Shown here piece by piece: positions 53,864 through 63,754 of a stretch of DNA of 64,000 nt. The DNA is from an uncultured Comamonas sp. (GTDB lineage: Bacteria > Pseudomonadota > Gammaproteobacteria > Burkholderiales > Burkholderiaceae_C). The position numbers and the translations under genes are program-made. The number at the start of each line of letters is the position of its first letter. Within the stretch, counting starts at the first letter, position 1. The stretch spans positions 124,001-188,000 of the forward strand of contig CAMZGS010000003.1 in NCBI GenBank assembly GCA_947306475.1, given 5' to 3'. The notes under the pieces were generated by a model that was not told where the DNA came from, searched no databases, and worked only from the letters and a program-made list of their open reading frames with translations.

Positions 53864-56634
53864 GGTGCTTCACTAAAAACGGTACTCCACAGGCGCAATA
53901 TGGCCTGTCGCCAGGGTGTGATACTAAACGTATCAAGCACCCCTGAGTTCTCATTGAGGCGGGCAACGTGCTGCAGGCGGCGCAGCTCACGGTAGGCGTC
54001 GGCGGCCTCGCTGCCCACGCCCTTGGGCAGCAGGCCGGCGTCTTCTGCGCGTTGCAGCAGGGTAATGTTGCCCACATTGCCCAGCAGCTCGGGGTGCTGG
54101 CGGGCGTGGGAGAGCACCAGCAGCTGCACGGCGAACTCGGCATCGAGCATGCCGCCAGGGCTGTGCTTGAGGTCAAAGCGCCCCTCCGGCACGGGATGGG
54201 CCTTGCGCAGGCGCAGGCGCATGTCCAGGATTTCCTGGCGCAGTGCCGCCAGATCGCGCGGCGCGGTGATGACCGCCTGGCGCACGGCATCAAAGCGCGG
54301 TTGCAGGTCGGCGCGGCCCAGCACGAAGCGCGCACGCGTCATGGCCTGGTGCTCCCAGGTCCAGGCGGTGTTGCTGCCGCGCTGCTGCTGGTAGTTGGCG
54401 TAGGCCGTGAAGCTGGTGATCAGCAGGCCGGAGTTGCCATTGGGGCGCAACTGGGTGTCGATCTCGAACAGGTCGCCCTCGCTGGTCTTGACGGTGAGCC
54501 AGTTGATCAGCTTGCGCACAAAGGCGGCGTAGATCTGCCCGGCCTGTTCGTCGTCATCGTCAAACACAAAGACGATGTCCAGGTCGCTGCCGTAGCCCAG
54601 CTCCTTGCCGCCGAGCTTGCCGTAGCCAATGATGGCGAAGTTGGGTTCCTCGCGGTGGCGTTGCTTGAGGCGCTGCCAGCACCACTGGCTGGTGATGCGC
54701 AGCACGCTGTCGGCCAGGGCGCTCAGGTCGTCGGCCACCTGCTCGACGGTGATGGCGCCCTCCACATCGCGCACCAGGGTGCGAAAGACTTCGGCATGGT
54801 GGGCGCGGCGCAGCAGGTTGAGCAGGCTTTCGTCGTCGTCCTCGCCGGTGCGCTGCAGCGCTTGCAGGCGCAGTTGCAGCTCGTGCTCAAACACCTGGGC
54901 GTCGAAGCGCTCGTGCAGCAATTGCTCGCTGGCCAGTTCGTCGATCACGCCGGGGTGTTGCTGCAGGTAGCGCGCGGGCCAGGCAGCGGCACCCAGCATG
55001 TGCATCAGGCGCTCATGCACGTTGGGGCGCTCCAGCAGCAGGGCCAGATAGCTTTCGCGGCGCAGCAGGGGTTCAAGCCACTGCACAAAACGCAGTGCTG
55101 CTTCCAGGGTGGTCTTGTCCTCCTGCAGCCACTGGCTGGTGCGCTGTACCAGCCGGCCCAGGCGCTCGCGCGCGCTGGGGCGGATCCTGGGGTTGTGGTT
55201 CCAGGCCTGGACGCGCTCGGCCAGCGGCTGGGGCAGCTGGGTCAGCACCTCGTTCAGCTCTGTGGCGGGCTGGGGCGTGGGGGCCTTGCGGTTGCCCCCC
55301 TGACACAGGCCGCTGGGGCAGCAGGCCTTGTCCCCGCCCAGCAGGGCGTCGAACTCCTGGGCCACCAGCTCGCGCCAGGCATCGAGCTGGTGCAGGAAGC
55401 GGTGGGTGTCGGCGTAGCCCATGGTGCGCGCCAGCCAGGCCAGATCGTCGTCGTCGGTGGGCATCACGTGGGTCTGCTGGTCGTCCAGGTACTGGATGCG
55501 GTGCTCCACATTGCGCAGGAACACATAGGCCTGGGCCAGCTGCTCGGCCTGGTGTGCGGGCATGAGCTCGGCGCGCGCCAGACGCTCCAGTGCCTGCAGC
55601 GTCGGGCGGCAGCGCAGCTCGGGGAACTGGCCACCGCGCACCACCTGCAGCAGTTGCACCGTAAATTCAATTTCGCGGATGCCGCCGGGCGAGAGCTTGA
55701 CGTCGTTGCTGCGCCCGGGCTGGCCGCTGCTGCGGCGGCTGGCATGCTGGCGGATCTGGCGGTGCAGATCGCGCAGTGCATCAAAGACGTTGTAGTCCAG
55801 ATAGCGGCGGAACACGAAGGGCAGCACCACATGGCGCAGTGCCTGCACCTGCGGGCTGACCACGCAGGCGCGCGGCGCAATCACGCGGCTTTTCATCCAG
55901 GCAAAGCGCTCCCATTCGCGGCCATGGGTCTGCAGATAACTTTCCAGGGCGCTCAGGCACATGGCGGTGGGGCCGGAGTTGCCGTGCGGGCGCAGGGCCA
56001 GATCCACGCGGAAGACAAAGCCGTGCTCGGTGACTTCGCCAATCAGCTGAAAAATGATTTTCACCACGCGCGTGAAGTATTCGTGGTTGGTGATGCAGCC
56101 CTTGCCCTGGGCATCGCGCCCGGTGGTCTCGCCCTCGTGCTCGTAGATGTAGATCAGGTCGATGTCGCTGGAGACGTTGAGCTCGCGCGCGCCCAGCTTG
56201 CCCATACCGATGACCCACAGCTGCACCGGCTGCCCGTGCGGGCCTTGCGGTGTGCCGTGGCGCGCATCCAGGGTGGCGCGGGCATGGGTACAGGCCGCAT
56301 CCAGGGCCAGCTCGGCCAGGGAGGTCATGCAGGCGGTGACTTCCTGCATGCTGGCCTGGCCATTGCAGTCGCATTCCAGCAGTCGGGCCAGCACCAGCTG
56401 GCGCAGCACGCGCAGGGCCGCGCCCAGTTCCAGCCCCTGCGCCTGCAGCTGGGCCAGGCAGGCGTCCTGCTGCTCGCGCCGGGGCAGGCCGGGGGGCAGC
56501 AGCGTCAGTTGTTCGGCGTAGCGGCGCTGCACGCGCTGCCAGAAGCGGGAGTGGGAAGCCAGGTTTTCCGGGGGATGTTGCGCCTGGGGGCAGGAGGGCG
56601 CATCAGCGTGGACAGGAGCAAGTAAAGTCGACAT
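53860..56634 (-). CDS. glnE: Bifunctional glutamine synthetase adenylyltransferase/deadenylylase
   Basis: A 924-residue enzyme with two nucleotidyltransferase domains. The N-terminal one has GMGKLGARELNVSSDIDLIYI and the C-terminal one GYGKLGGKELGYGSDLDIVFV, each with the metal-binding G-S-D-x-D pattern, separated by helical PII-binding regions. It switches glutamine synthetase activity by (de)adenylylation in response to nitrogen status. It is divergent from yhdP and overlaps the HD-GYP-like gene at its end. Confidence 0.97.
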   Translation of the reverse strand: MSTLLAPVHADAPSCPQAQHPPENLASHSRFWQRVQRRYAEQLTLLPPGLPRREQQDACLAQLQAQGLELGAALRVLRQLVLARLLECDCNGQASMQEVTACMTSLAELALDAACTHARATLDARHGTPQGPHGQPVQLWVIGMGKLGARELNVSSDIDLIYIYEHEGETTGRDAQGKGCITNHEYFTRVVKIIFQLIGEVTEHGFVFRVDLALRPHGNSGPTAMCLSALESYLQTHGREWERFAWMKSRVIAPRACVVSPQVQALRHVVLPFVFRRYLDYNVFDALRDLHRQIRQHASRRSSGQPGRSNDVKLSPGGIREIEFTVQLLQVVRGGQFPELRCRPTLQALERLARAELMPAHQAEQLAQAYVFLRNVEHRIQYLDDQQTHVMPTDDDDLAWLARTMGYADTHRFLHQLDAWRELVAQEFDALLGGDKACCPSGLCQGGNRKAPTPQPATELNEVLTQLPQPLAERVQAWNHNPRIRPSARERLGRLVQRTSQWLQEDKTTLEAALRFVQWLEPLLRRESYLALLLERPNVHERLMHMLGAAAWPARYLQQHPGVIDELASEQLLHERFDAQVFEHELQLRLQALQRTGEDDDESLLNLLRRAHHAEVFRTLVRDVEGAITVEQVADDLSALADSVLRITSQWCWQRLKQRHREEPNFAIIGYGKLGGKELGYGSDLDIVFVFDDDDEQAGQIYAAFVRKLINWLTVKTSEGDLFEIDTQLRPNGNSGLLITSFTAYANYQQQRGSNTAWTWEHQAMTRARFVLGRADLQPRFDAVRQAVITAPRDLAALRQEILDMRLRLRKAHPVPEGRFDLKHSPGGMLDAEFAVQLLVLSHARQHPELLGNVGNITLLQRAEDAGLLPKGVGSEAADAYRELRRLQHVARLNENSGVLDTFSITPWRQAILRLWSTVFSEAP

Positions 56635-56694
56635 GCACAGCCATATACAAGAGGCAGGGAGGGGATAATTTGTGGCTCCTGCCTCACCCGCTGA

Positions 56695-59600
56695 ATGATC
56701 GAATCTGCACCGTCCCCTTCCCTGCGACTGCGCCTGCTGACCCTTGTTGCCCGCTGGGCGCTGCGCCTGACGGCGGCCGTCTGGTTGGTCTTCCTGCTGG
56801 TGTGGGGCGGACTACATTTATTGATTGTGCCGCGAATCCCCCAATGGGGTGCTCAGCTGGAGCGTTGGGCCAGTCAGGCCGTAGGGGCACCGGTGCGCAT
56901 CGGCAGCATCACCACCCACGCCGGGGGACTGTTTCCATCCCTGGAATTGCGCGGCGTGCAGGTGCTCGACAGCGCGCAGCAGCCGGCCCTGCAGCTGCCG
57001 CGCGTGGTGCTGACGCTTTCCCCCCAGGCCCTGCTGCGTGGCGGGCTGGAGCAGCTGTACATCGATGCCCCCAGCCTGGAGGTGGCGCGCCAGGCCGATG
57101 GCCGCTGGCAGGTGGCCGGGCTGGAGCTGACCGACCAGCAGGGGGGGGAGTCCTCGGCGCTGACGTGGCTGCTGGAGCAGCCCGAACTGGTGGTGCGTGG
57201 TGGGCAGTTGCACTTTGTGGATGCGCTGCGTGCCCAGGAAATGCAGCTGACCCAGGTGGATGTGGTGCTGCGTGGCGGCTATTTCCGCCATGGCCTGCGC
57301 CTGGATGCGCGCGATGCCCAGGGGCAGGCGCTGCACGTCAGCGGCCTGTTTCGCCGCTCCGTCCTGCCGGAACTGCCGGGCCGGGGGGAGGATGGCGCCC
57401 GTGGGCAGGAGCAGGTCTGGCGACGCTGGAGCGGCCAGTGGTTTGCCCAGCTGCAGCTGCAGCAGTTGCCGGTCATCGACTGGCCCGCCGCCTGGGGCAT
57501 TGCGCAGGCCCAGGGGCAGGGCCAGGTGCGCGTCTGGGCCGATGTGGTGCGCGGCCGGGTGGTGGGCAGCACGGCCGATGTGCATCTTCCCCAGGCCAGT
57601 GTGTACTGGAGTCGTGCACAGGGGCCGGACCAGCCCGACCTGCCCCCCCTGCAGCTGCGCCAGGTGCAGGGGCGCCTGTCCGCGCAGTGGCAGGCCCAGG
57701 CCTGGGCGGTGCAGGCCGAGCAGCTGGGCTTTGACTGGCAGCTCCCCCCGGAAGGTGAGCTGCGCCACTGGGCCCCCAGCAGCTGGTCGGTGGAGTCGGC
57801 CTCGGCAGCACGTGACGGCCAGCAGCACCTGCGCCTGCAGCTGCAGCAGGCCGATCTGGGTCTGGCCGGTGCGTTGCTGCAATCCCTGCCGGTGCCGCAC
57901 GCATTGCGCCAGCAGGCCGCGCGCTGGCAGCCGGCTGGTCTGCTGCAGCAGTTGCAGCTGCGCTGGAGCGCCGGCAGCGACCAACCCAGCTACCAGGCCA
58001 GCGGTCAGCTGCGCCAGCTGCAACTGCAGGGCCAGGCGGCCGAGCAGGGTGTAGGCACGCCCGGCGTACAGGGGCTGGATGTGGACTTCGACCTGAGCGA
58101 GCACGGCGGCAGCGCCCAGCTGCGCATGCGCCAGGGCGTGCTGCAGTTTCCCGGAGTGTTCGAGGAGCCGGACATCCCCTTGCAGCGCCTGCAGGCGCGT
58201 CTGCAGTGGACGCAGCGCCAGGGCGACTGGCAGTTGAGCGTCAGCGATGCCGAATTTGCCAATGCCGATGCCCAGGGGCGCCTGCAGGCGCGCTGGCGCA
58301 CCGGCCCGGATGCGGACAGCTTCTTGCCCGGCATCCTGCAGCTGCGTGGGGTGTTGACGCGCGCCGACGGCACGCGCGTGCACCGTTACCTGCCGCTGCA
58401 CATTCCCGCCGTGGCGCGCCACTACGTGCGCGACAGCGTGCTGGCCGGGCACAGCCGCCAGGTGGAGTTCGAGGTGACTGGCGACCTGCGCCACATGCCC
58501 TTCGATACGCCGGGCAGCGGGCGCTTCTACATCCGCGCGCCCATTGAGGATGCAGTGTACGACTACGTGCCGGCCTCCATCCGGCCCCGGACTCAGGCGC
58601 CCTGGCCGCGGCTGGAGCAGCTCTCCGGCACCCTGGTGTTCGAGGGCGCGGGCGTGCAGGTGCAGGATGCCAGCACCCGTTTTGCCAGCGTGCGCGGCGG
58701 CCCGCCCCAGGTGCCGTGGCACGACATCCAGGCCGAGATTGCCGACCTGAACGAGCCCACCGTGCGTGTGGCAGGTCGCAGCCGCGCGCAGCTGAATGCC
58801 CTGCTGGACGTGTTGCGTGGCAGCGCCGTGGAGCAGCTCACCCAGGGCGCCCTGGCCGAAGCCAGCGCGCACGGCCCGGCGGAGGTTCAGCTGCAGTTGC
58901 AGCTGCCCATCGACGCGTTGCAGCACAGTCGCGTGCAGGGTCAGCTCACGCTGCAGGGTAACCGGCTGCAGCTCAGTGCCCATAGCCCGGAATTGAGCCA
59001 GCTGCACGGCAGCATCCGCTTTCACGAGCAGGGCTTTGCCCTGGAGGGCGTACACGGCCAGAGCCTGGGTGGGCCGGTGCAGGTCAGCGGTGGTATGCCC
59101 AGCATTGCCGAGGGGGTGCACGTTCAAGCCCAGGGCCAGGCCAGCGCGCAAGGACTGGTGCATGGCGCCCCGCTGGACGTGGTGCGCCAGCTGGCTGCGC
59201 ATGCCAGCGGCGGCAGCGCCTATACGGTGCAGGTGAACTCCAGGGGTGGGGCACCGCAGGTGCTGGTGCGCTCGGACCTGCAGGGCCTGACCCTGCAGCT
59301 GCCCGCGCCGCTGGACAAGCCGACGGCAGACAGCACCCTGCCGCTGCTGGTGCGCTACACCCCCCAGCCTGAGCAGCGCGCCCAGCTGCATGTGTTGCTG
59401 GAGGGGCGCGGCCAGTTGCGCTACCTGCTCAATCAGGCCAGCGATCGGGTGGAGAGTGGCTTCATCGCCCTGGGCGAGGCTGAAATGCCCGCCCGCAGCA
59501 CGTCGGGGGAAGTGGTGGCCCAGGTGCGGCTGCCGTTGCTGGACATCGATGCCTGGCGGGCGGCGTTGGGCAGCACGCCCTCGGGCCACGCCGGCAGCGC

Positions 59601-60795
59601 AACACCGGCCAGCACGGGCGCTGGTGGTGCCAGCTTCCAGGACTTCCTGCCCCGGCGCCTGGTGCTGGATGTGCAGGATCTGCGCGTCAACCAGCGCCAC
59701 CTGGGCCCCAGCAGTGCCCAGCTCAGCCAGAAGAACGGTCTGTGGCGCGGCCAGCTGCAGGCCACGCAGTTTGCCGGCTATGTGGAATACCGGCCAGCCG
59801 ATGAGCGCCACCCCAGCGGGCTGGTGTTTGCTCGCCTGAATCATCTGTATCTGCCCAGGAGCGTTGCCGATGCCGAGGCACAGGTGACGCGGCCAGCGGC
59901 ATCGATGCCAGCCGAGCCGGAAGAAGGCCAGTGGCCCGCGCTGGACATCCATGTGCAGGACTTTCAGCTGGCCGACAAGGCCCTGGGGCAGCTGTCGCTG
60001 CTGGCACGCCAGCGCCGCGACGAGCATGGGCGCTATTGGGCGCTGGAGCGTTTTCAGCTGCTCACCCCGCAGACCCGCTGGCGGGCCAAGGGGCGCTGGT
60101 TTGCCCCCGGACCGCAACAGCCACGCAACACGCAGCTGGAATTCACCCTGGAGACCAGCGACGCCGGCGCCATGCTGGCCCGCCTGGGCATGCCCGGGGT
60201 GGTGGAGGGCGGCCAGGGCAGCCTGAGCGGCCAGGTGCTGTGGCGCGGCAGTCCGCTGGCGCCGCACTGGCCCAGCATGGAGGGCCAGATCCACATGGAC
60301 ATGGGCAAGGGCCAGTTCCTGAAGGTGGAGCCCGGCATGGGCAAGCTGCTGAGCGTGCTGAGTCTGCAATCGATTGGACGGCGCCTGAGTCTGGACTTTC
60401 GCGACATCTTCAGCGCCGGCTTTGCCTTTGACTTTGTGCGTGGCGACGTGGCCGTGCGTCAGGGCATAGCGCGCACCAACAATCTGCAGATGAAGGGCCT
60501 CAACGCTGCCGTGCTGATGGAGGGCGAGGCCAACCTGCAGGACGAAACCCAGCAGCTGCGCCTGGTGGTGGTGCCCGAGATCAACGCCATGACCGCCTCC
60601 CTGGTGGCCAGCGCCATCAACCCGGTTGTAGGATTGGGCAGCTTTCTGGCCCAGGCCGTGTTGCGCGGTCCGCTGATTGCCGCGGCCACGCGCAGCTTCA
60701 CCGTCACCGGCAGCTGGACCGATCCGGTGGTCACCCCCAGCAAGGACACCAGCCTGCCGCAGACCGCGCCGCAAGAGGTGCCCCCCATTCCCTAG
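56695..60795 (+). CDS. yhdP: YhdP-family AsmA-like envelope protein
   Basis: A 1366-residue protein with one N-terminal membrane helix (about 22-45). A long repetitive beta-rich body follows, starting with the DUF3971-type region (WGAQLERWASQAVGAPVRIG) and ending with the AsmA_2-type domain (SAGFAFDFVRGDVAVRQG, EGEANLQDETQQLRLVVVPEI). In E. coli YhdP works with TamB and YdbH in phospholipid transport to the outer membrane; that function is carried over by family. It is followed 10 bp later by the nitrilase-family gene, likely in one operon. The short P-rich end (PQEVPPIP) is not conserved. Confidence 0.92.
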   Translation: MIESAPSPSLRLRLLTLVARWALRLTAAVWLVFLLVWGGLHLLIVPRIPQWGAQLERWASQAVGAPVRIGSITTHAGGLFPSLELRGVQVLDSAQQPALQLPRVVLTLSPQALLRGGLEQLYIDAPSLEVARQADGRWQVAGLELTDQQGGESSALTWLLEQPELVVRGGQLHFVDALRAQEMQLTQVDVVLRGGYFRHGLRLDARDAQGQALHVSGLFRRSVLPELPGRGEDGARGQEQVWRRWSGQWFAQLQLQQLPVIDWPAAWGIAQAQGQGQVRVWADVVRGRVVGSTADVHLPQASVYWSRAQGPDQPDLPPLQLRQVQGRLSAQWQAQAWAVQAEQLGFDWQLPPEGELRHWAPSSWSVESASAARDGQQHLRLQLQQADLGLAGALLQSLPVPHALRQQAARWQPAGLLQQLQLRWSAGSDQPSYQASGQLRQLQLQGQAAEQGVGTPGVQGLDVDFDLSEHGGSAQLRMRQGVLQFPGVFEEPDIPLQRLQARLQWTQRQGDWQLSVSDAEFANADAQGRLQARWRTGPDADSFLPGILQLRGVLTRADGTRVHRYLPLHIPAVARHYVRDSVLAGHSRQVEFEVTGDLRHMPFDTPGSGRFYIRAPIEDAVYDYVPASIRPRTQAPWPRLEQLSGTLVFEGAGVQVQDASTRFASVRGGPPQVPWHDIQAEIADLNEPTVRVAGRSRAQLNALLDVLRGSAVEQLTQGALAEASAHGPAEVQLQLQLPIDALQHSRVQGQLTLQGNRLQLSAHSPELSQLHGSIRFHEQGFALEGVHGQSLGGPVQVSGGMPSIAEGVHVQAQGQASAQGLVHGAPLDVVRQLAAHASGGSAYTVQVNSRGGAPQVLVRSDLQGLTLQLPAPLDKPTADSTLPLLVRYTPQPEQRAQLHVLLEGRGQLRYLLNQASDRVESGFIALGEAEMPARSTSGEVVAQVRLPLLDIDAWRAALGSTPSGHAGSATPASTGAGGASFQDFLPRRLVLDVQDLRVNQRHLGPSSAQLSQKNGLWRGQLQATQFAGYVEYRPADERHPSGLVFARLNHLYLPRSVADAEAQVTRPAASMPAEPEEGQWPALDIHVQDFQLADKALGQLSLLARQRRDEHGRYWALERFQLLTPQTRWRAKGRWFAPGPQQPRNTQLEFTLETSDAGAMLARLGMPGVVEGGQGSLSGQVLWRGSPLAPHWPSMEGQIHMDMGKGQFLKVEPGMGKLLSVLSLQSIGRRLSLDFRDIFSAGFAFDFVRGDVAVRQGIARTNNLQMKGLNAAVLMEGEANLQDETQQLRLVVVPEINAMTASLVASAINPVVGLGSFLAQAVLRGPLIAAATRSFTVTGSWTDPVVTPSKDTSLPQTAPQEVPPIP

Positions 60796-60805
60796 GAGAT
60801 TTGCC

Positions 60806-61624
60806 ATGCAAGTTGCCGTCGTCCAAATGTGCAGCAGCCCCGATGTGCAGGCCAATCTGCACGCCGCGCAGACCCTGGTGGCCCAGGCCGCTGCCCAGGG
60901 CGCGCAGCTGGTGCTGCTGCCCGAATACTTTTGCGGCATGGGCCATGGCGACCGCGACAAGCTGGCCTGGTGCGAGGACTTTGGTCAGGGCCAGATTCAG
61001 GACGCGCTGGCGCAGTGGGCGCGCCAGCACCAGCTGTGGCTGATTGCCGGCACCATCCCGCTGCGCGCGCCGCAGCCCGAGCACGTGTTCAACACCAGCC
61101 TGGTGTTCAGCCCCGAAGGCATGTGCGCTGCGCGCTACGACAAGATCCATTTGTTTCGCTTCAGCACCGGCAGCGAGCGTTACGACGAATCGGCCGTCAT
61201 CCAGCCGGGCAGCACCCCGGTGTTGGCCGACATCACCGACCGCAGCGGCCAGCGCTGGCGCGTGGGCCTGAGCGTGTGCTACGACCTGCGCTTTCCCGAG
61301 CTGTACCGCCAGCACGCGCGCGCCGGTGCCGATATCTTGGTGGTGCCCAGCGCCTTCACCTTCACCACCGGCCAGGCGCATTGGGAAGTGCTGCTGCGCG
61401 CCCGCGCTATCGAGAACCAGAGCTTTGTGCTCGCCGCTGCGCAAGGCGGCAAGCACGACAACGGCCGGCGCACCTGGGGCCACAGCATGGCCATCTCCCC
61501 CTGGGGCGAAGTGCTCCAGCAACGCACCGATCCCACCCCGGGTGTGGTGCTGGCCGAGCTGGATCGCAATCTGCTCACGCAGGTGCGCAGCCAGCTGCCG
61601 GCGCTGGAGCACCGCGTACTATAA
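60806..61624 (+). CDS. Carbon-nitrogen hydrolase (Nit1-type, probable deaminated-glutathione amidase)
   Basis: A 272-residue nitrilase-superfamily amidase with the catalytic triad Glu40 (LLPEYF), Lys113 (YDKIHLF) and Cys158 (GLSVCYDLRFPELY). The sequence after the Cys is typical of Nit1/YbeM proteins, which repair deaminated glutathione. The start at 60806 has AGGAG 7 nt upstream; earlier codons lie in the yhdP end. The stop codon falls at the edge of a repeat copy. Confidence 0.9.
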   Translation: MQVAVVQMCSSPDVQANLHAAQTLVAQAAAQGAQLVLLPEYFCGMGHGDRDKLAWCEDFGQGQIQDALAQWARQHQLWLIAGTIPLRAPQPEHVFNTSLVFSPEGMCAARYDKIHLFRFSTGSERYDESAVIQPGSTPVLADITDRSGQRWRVGLSVCYDLRFPELYRQHARAGADILVVPSAFTFTTGQAHWEVLLRARAIENQSFVLAAAQGGKHDNGRRTWGHSMAISPWGEVLQQRTDPTPGVVLAELDRNLLTQVRSQLPALEHRVL

Positions 61625-61716
61625 AAACAAAAGCTGCTGGCGCTTGTTGCATCTGAATTTCAGGCATGAATATGCGTGAAATACTTGATACATCAGCGCC
61701 AGCAGCTATGTTTTTG
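61622..61716. repeat. Dispersed nested inverted repeat, copy 9
   Basis: Outer arms AGCTGCTGGCGCTTG and CAGCGCCAGCAGCTA; inner block GAATTTCAG and GTGAAATAC. It lies between the convergent nitrilase-family and OmpA-family genes and could act as a transcription boundary. Confidence 0.88.
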
Positions 61717-61756
61717 CGGTTTGTCCAGGATCCTGGCCGCCTGGGCAACGGGGCGA

Positions 61757-62419
61757 TCAGTTGGCCACTTCACCCAGATAGATTTCCACACGGCGGTTCT
61801 GCGCGCGACCAGCGGCGGTGGCATTGGTGGCAATCGGTTCGCGCGAGCCACGCCCTGCGGTGAAGATGCGCGAGCCATTGGCGCCACGGTTGACCAGGTA
61901 GCTGCGCGTGGCGTTGGCGCGGTTGAGCGACAGCGGGTCGTTGATGGCATCGTTGCCGGTGCTGTCGGTGTGGCCGATGATGTCCACCGTGTAGTTCGGC
62001 GTGTTGCGCAGGCCCTCGGCAAAGCGGTCCAGGATCGGCGCAAAGTTGCTCTTGATGTCGTAGCGGTTCGAGTCGAACGAGATGTCGCTGGGAATGTCCA
62101 GCTTCAGGCGGTTGTCTGCGGTCTTGCTCACATCAATGCCGGTGCCCTGGGTGGCGGCCTCCATCTCGCGCTTGCGCTTTTCCATGTTGGCCGACCAGAT
62201 GTAGGTGCCAATGCCGCCCACAGCGGCACCTGCGACGGCGCCCACGCCAGCCTTGCCGCCGGTGCCCTTGGCAATCACGGCGCCAGCCACGGCACCGACG
62301 GCGGTGCCAATGGCCGTGCGACGCTGGGTGTCGGTCATGCCACCGTCAGGGCTGGCGCAACCGCTGATGGTGAGTGCAGCGGCCAGCGCTGCCGTGGTAA
62401 CAAGCATCTGTTTACGCAT
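61757..62419 (-). CDS. OmpA-family peptidoglycan-binding lipoprotein (YiaD-like)
   Basis: A 220-residue lipoprotein. The lipobox ISGC places the acylated Cys at residue 21. A glycine-zipper region follows (about 36-75, GTAVGAVAGAVIAKG). The OmpA C-terminal domain (about 105-215) has IIGHTDSTGNDAIN and NRANATRSYLVNRG with the Asp and Arg that bind diaminopimelate. It links the outer membrane to peptidoglycan. The start at 62419 has AAGGAG upstream on the minus strand. It is divergent from mltA. Confidence 0.92.
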   Translation of the reverse strand: MRKQMLVTTAALAAALTISGCASPDGGMTDTQRRTAIGTAVGAVAGAVIAKGTGGKAGVGAVAGAAVGGIGTYIWSANMEKRKREMEAATQGTGIDVSKTADNRLKLDIPSDISFDSNRYDIKSNFAPILDRFAEGLRNTPNYTVDIIGHTDSTGNDAINDPLSLNRANATRSYLVNRGANGSRIFTAGRGSREPIATNATAAGRAQNRRVEIYLGEVAN

Positions 62420-62510
62420 AAAAAACTCCTTGTGGGAAAAGATGTGGGTGGGGGAGGAAACCACGCAAAGAACGCCAGGGGATGCGGCGCTTGCCGCACA
62501 ATCGCACGCC

Positions 62511-63677
62511 ATGATTGCGACTTTGTTGCCACGAGCAATACTGCTTCTCATTGTAGGTAGTTTGCTGGCTTGCTCCTCTCCGCCCAAGGGCTCCATAACC
62601 ATTACTGACAAAGCCCCGGCCGCAGCCTTGCCCGCCGGCATGGTGCCCGACACGGCCCCCCTGCCGGCGCCCATCGTGCGCCCCCAGAGCCGCTGGGTGC
62701 CGGTGCGCTGGGCCGAGCTGCCCGGCCTGGCCGAGGACGACATCCATCAGGCCCTGGGGGCCTGGCAACTGAGTTGCGAACGCCCGCCTGCGGCGCTGAC
62801 CACCCTGTGTGGCGACCTGCGGCGCCTGAGCATGGCCAGCCACGCCCAGGTCTGGCACTGGTTGCAGACCCACATGCAGCCCTACCGTGTGGAAAGCCAC
62901 AGCGGCCAGGCCGTGGGCATGCTGACGGCCTACTACGAACCCTTCCTGCGGGCGCAGCGCCAGCCCGATGAGCGCTTCCGCTACCCGCTGTATGGTCTGC
63001 CGCGCGGCTTTGGCAGCCGCAGGCCCTGGTACACGCGCCAGCAGATCGACACCCTGCCCGAAGCCCAGGCCGCCCTGGCCGGGCGTGAGCTGGCGTGGCT
63101 GGACAACCCGGTCGATGCGCTGGTGCTGCATATCCAGGGCTCGGGCCGCCTGTTGATCACCGAGCCCGACGGGCGCCAGCACCAGATCCGCATGGCCTTT
63201 GCCGGCACCAACGACCATCCCTATGGCAGCGTGGGCAAGTGGCTGCTGGATCGCCGGCTGGTGCGCGATGCCACCTGGCCCGGCATCAACGCCTGGGTGC
63301 AGGCCAACCCGCAGCGCGTGCAGGAAATGCTCTGGAGCAACCCGCGCTATGTGTTCTTCAAGGAAGAACCGCTCGAAGGTGTGGACCAGCAGCTGGGGCC
63401 GCGCGGCGCGCAGGGCGTGCCGCTGACGCCCGGGCGCTCGATCGCCGTGGATCGCTCCAGCATCCCCTATGGCACGCCGGTGTGGCTGCACAGCAGCGGT
63501 CCGACGCAAAAGCTCAGCCGCCTGGTGCTGGCGCAGGACACGGGCAGCGCCATCGTCGGTGCCGTGCGCGCCGACTACTTCATGGGCTGGGGTGCCGAGG
63601 CGGGTGACATTGCCGGGCGCACCAAGCAGGATCTACGTCTGTGGGTGCTCTGGCCCAAGGGAGCGCCTGCGCCGTAA
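62511..63677 (+). CDS. mltA: Membrane-bound lytic murein transglycosylase A
   Basis: A 388-residue lipoprotein with lipobox LLAC (Cys21). It has the MltA domain starting YYEPFLRA, and the 3D domain with the catalytic Asp in LAQDTGSAIVGAVRADYFMGWG. It cleaves glycan strands to anhydromuropeptides at the outer membrane inner face. The ATG at 62511 follows the lipoprotein signal logic; the longer frame overlaps the divergent OmpA gene. Confidence 0.95.
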   Translation: MIATLLPRAILLLIVGSLLACSSPPKGSITITDKAPAAALPAGMVPDTAPLPAPIVRPQSRWVPVRWAELPGLAEDDIHQALGAWQLSCERPPAALTTLCGDLRRLSMASHAQVWHWLQTHMQPYRVESHSGQAVGMLTAYYEPFLRAQRQPDERFRYPLYGLPRGFGSRRPWYTRQQIDTLPEAQAALAGRELAWLDNPVDALVLHIQGSGRLLITEPDGRQHQIRMAFAGTNDHPYGSVGKWLLDRRLVRDATWPGINAWVQANPQRVQEMLWSNPRYVFFKEEPLEGVDQQLGPRGAQGVPLTPGRSIAVDRSSIPYGTPVWLHSSGPTQKLSRLVLAQDTGSAIVGAVRADYFMGWGAEAGDIAGRTKQDLRLWVLWPKGAPAP

Positions 63678-63699
63678 CGCCTTGCTTGTGCAACGCAAT

Positions 63700-63738
63700 A
63701 AAAAAGCCACCACCTGCTGTTCAGGTGGTGGCTTTTTT
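63700..63738. terminator. Bidirectional terminator after mltA
   Basis: An 11-bp stem GCCACCACCTG / CAGGTGGTGGC with loop CTGTT, flanked by six A and six T residues. It serves mltA and the convergent dehydrogenase gene. Confidence 0.95.
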
Positions 63739-63754
63739 GTGGAGGCTGCGCGGG

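Noticed and set aside
56818-60960. A 1380-codon open frame on the minus strand opposite yhdP, and similar long antisense frames at 1993-4041, 4201-6513 and 45273-47801
   Set aside because: They are shadows of GC-rich coding DNA: composition is Gly/Ala/His/Gln-rich without domains, and the opposite strand carries clear family motifs.
62205-62510. An N-terminal extension of mltA overlapping the OmpA-family gene
   Set aside because: It is antisense to the OmpA lipoprotein; the lipoprotein signal of MltA starts at 62511.
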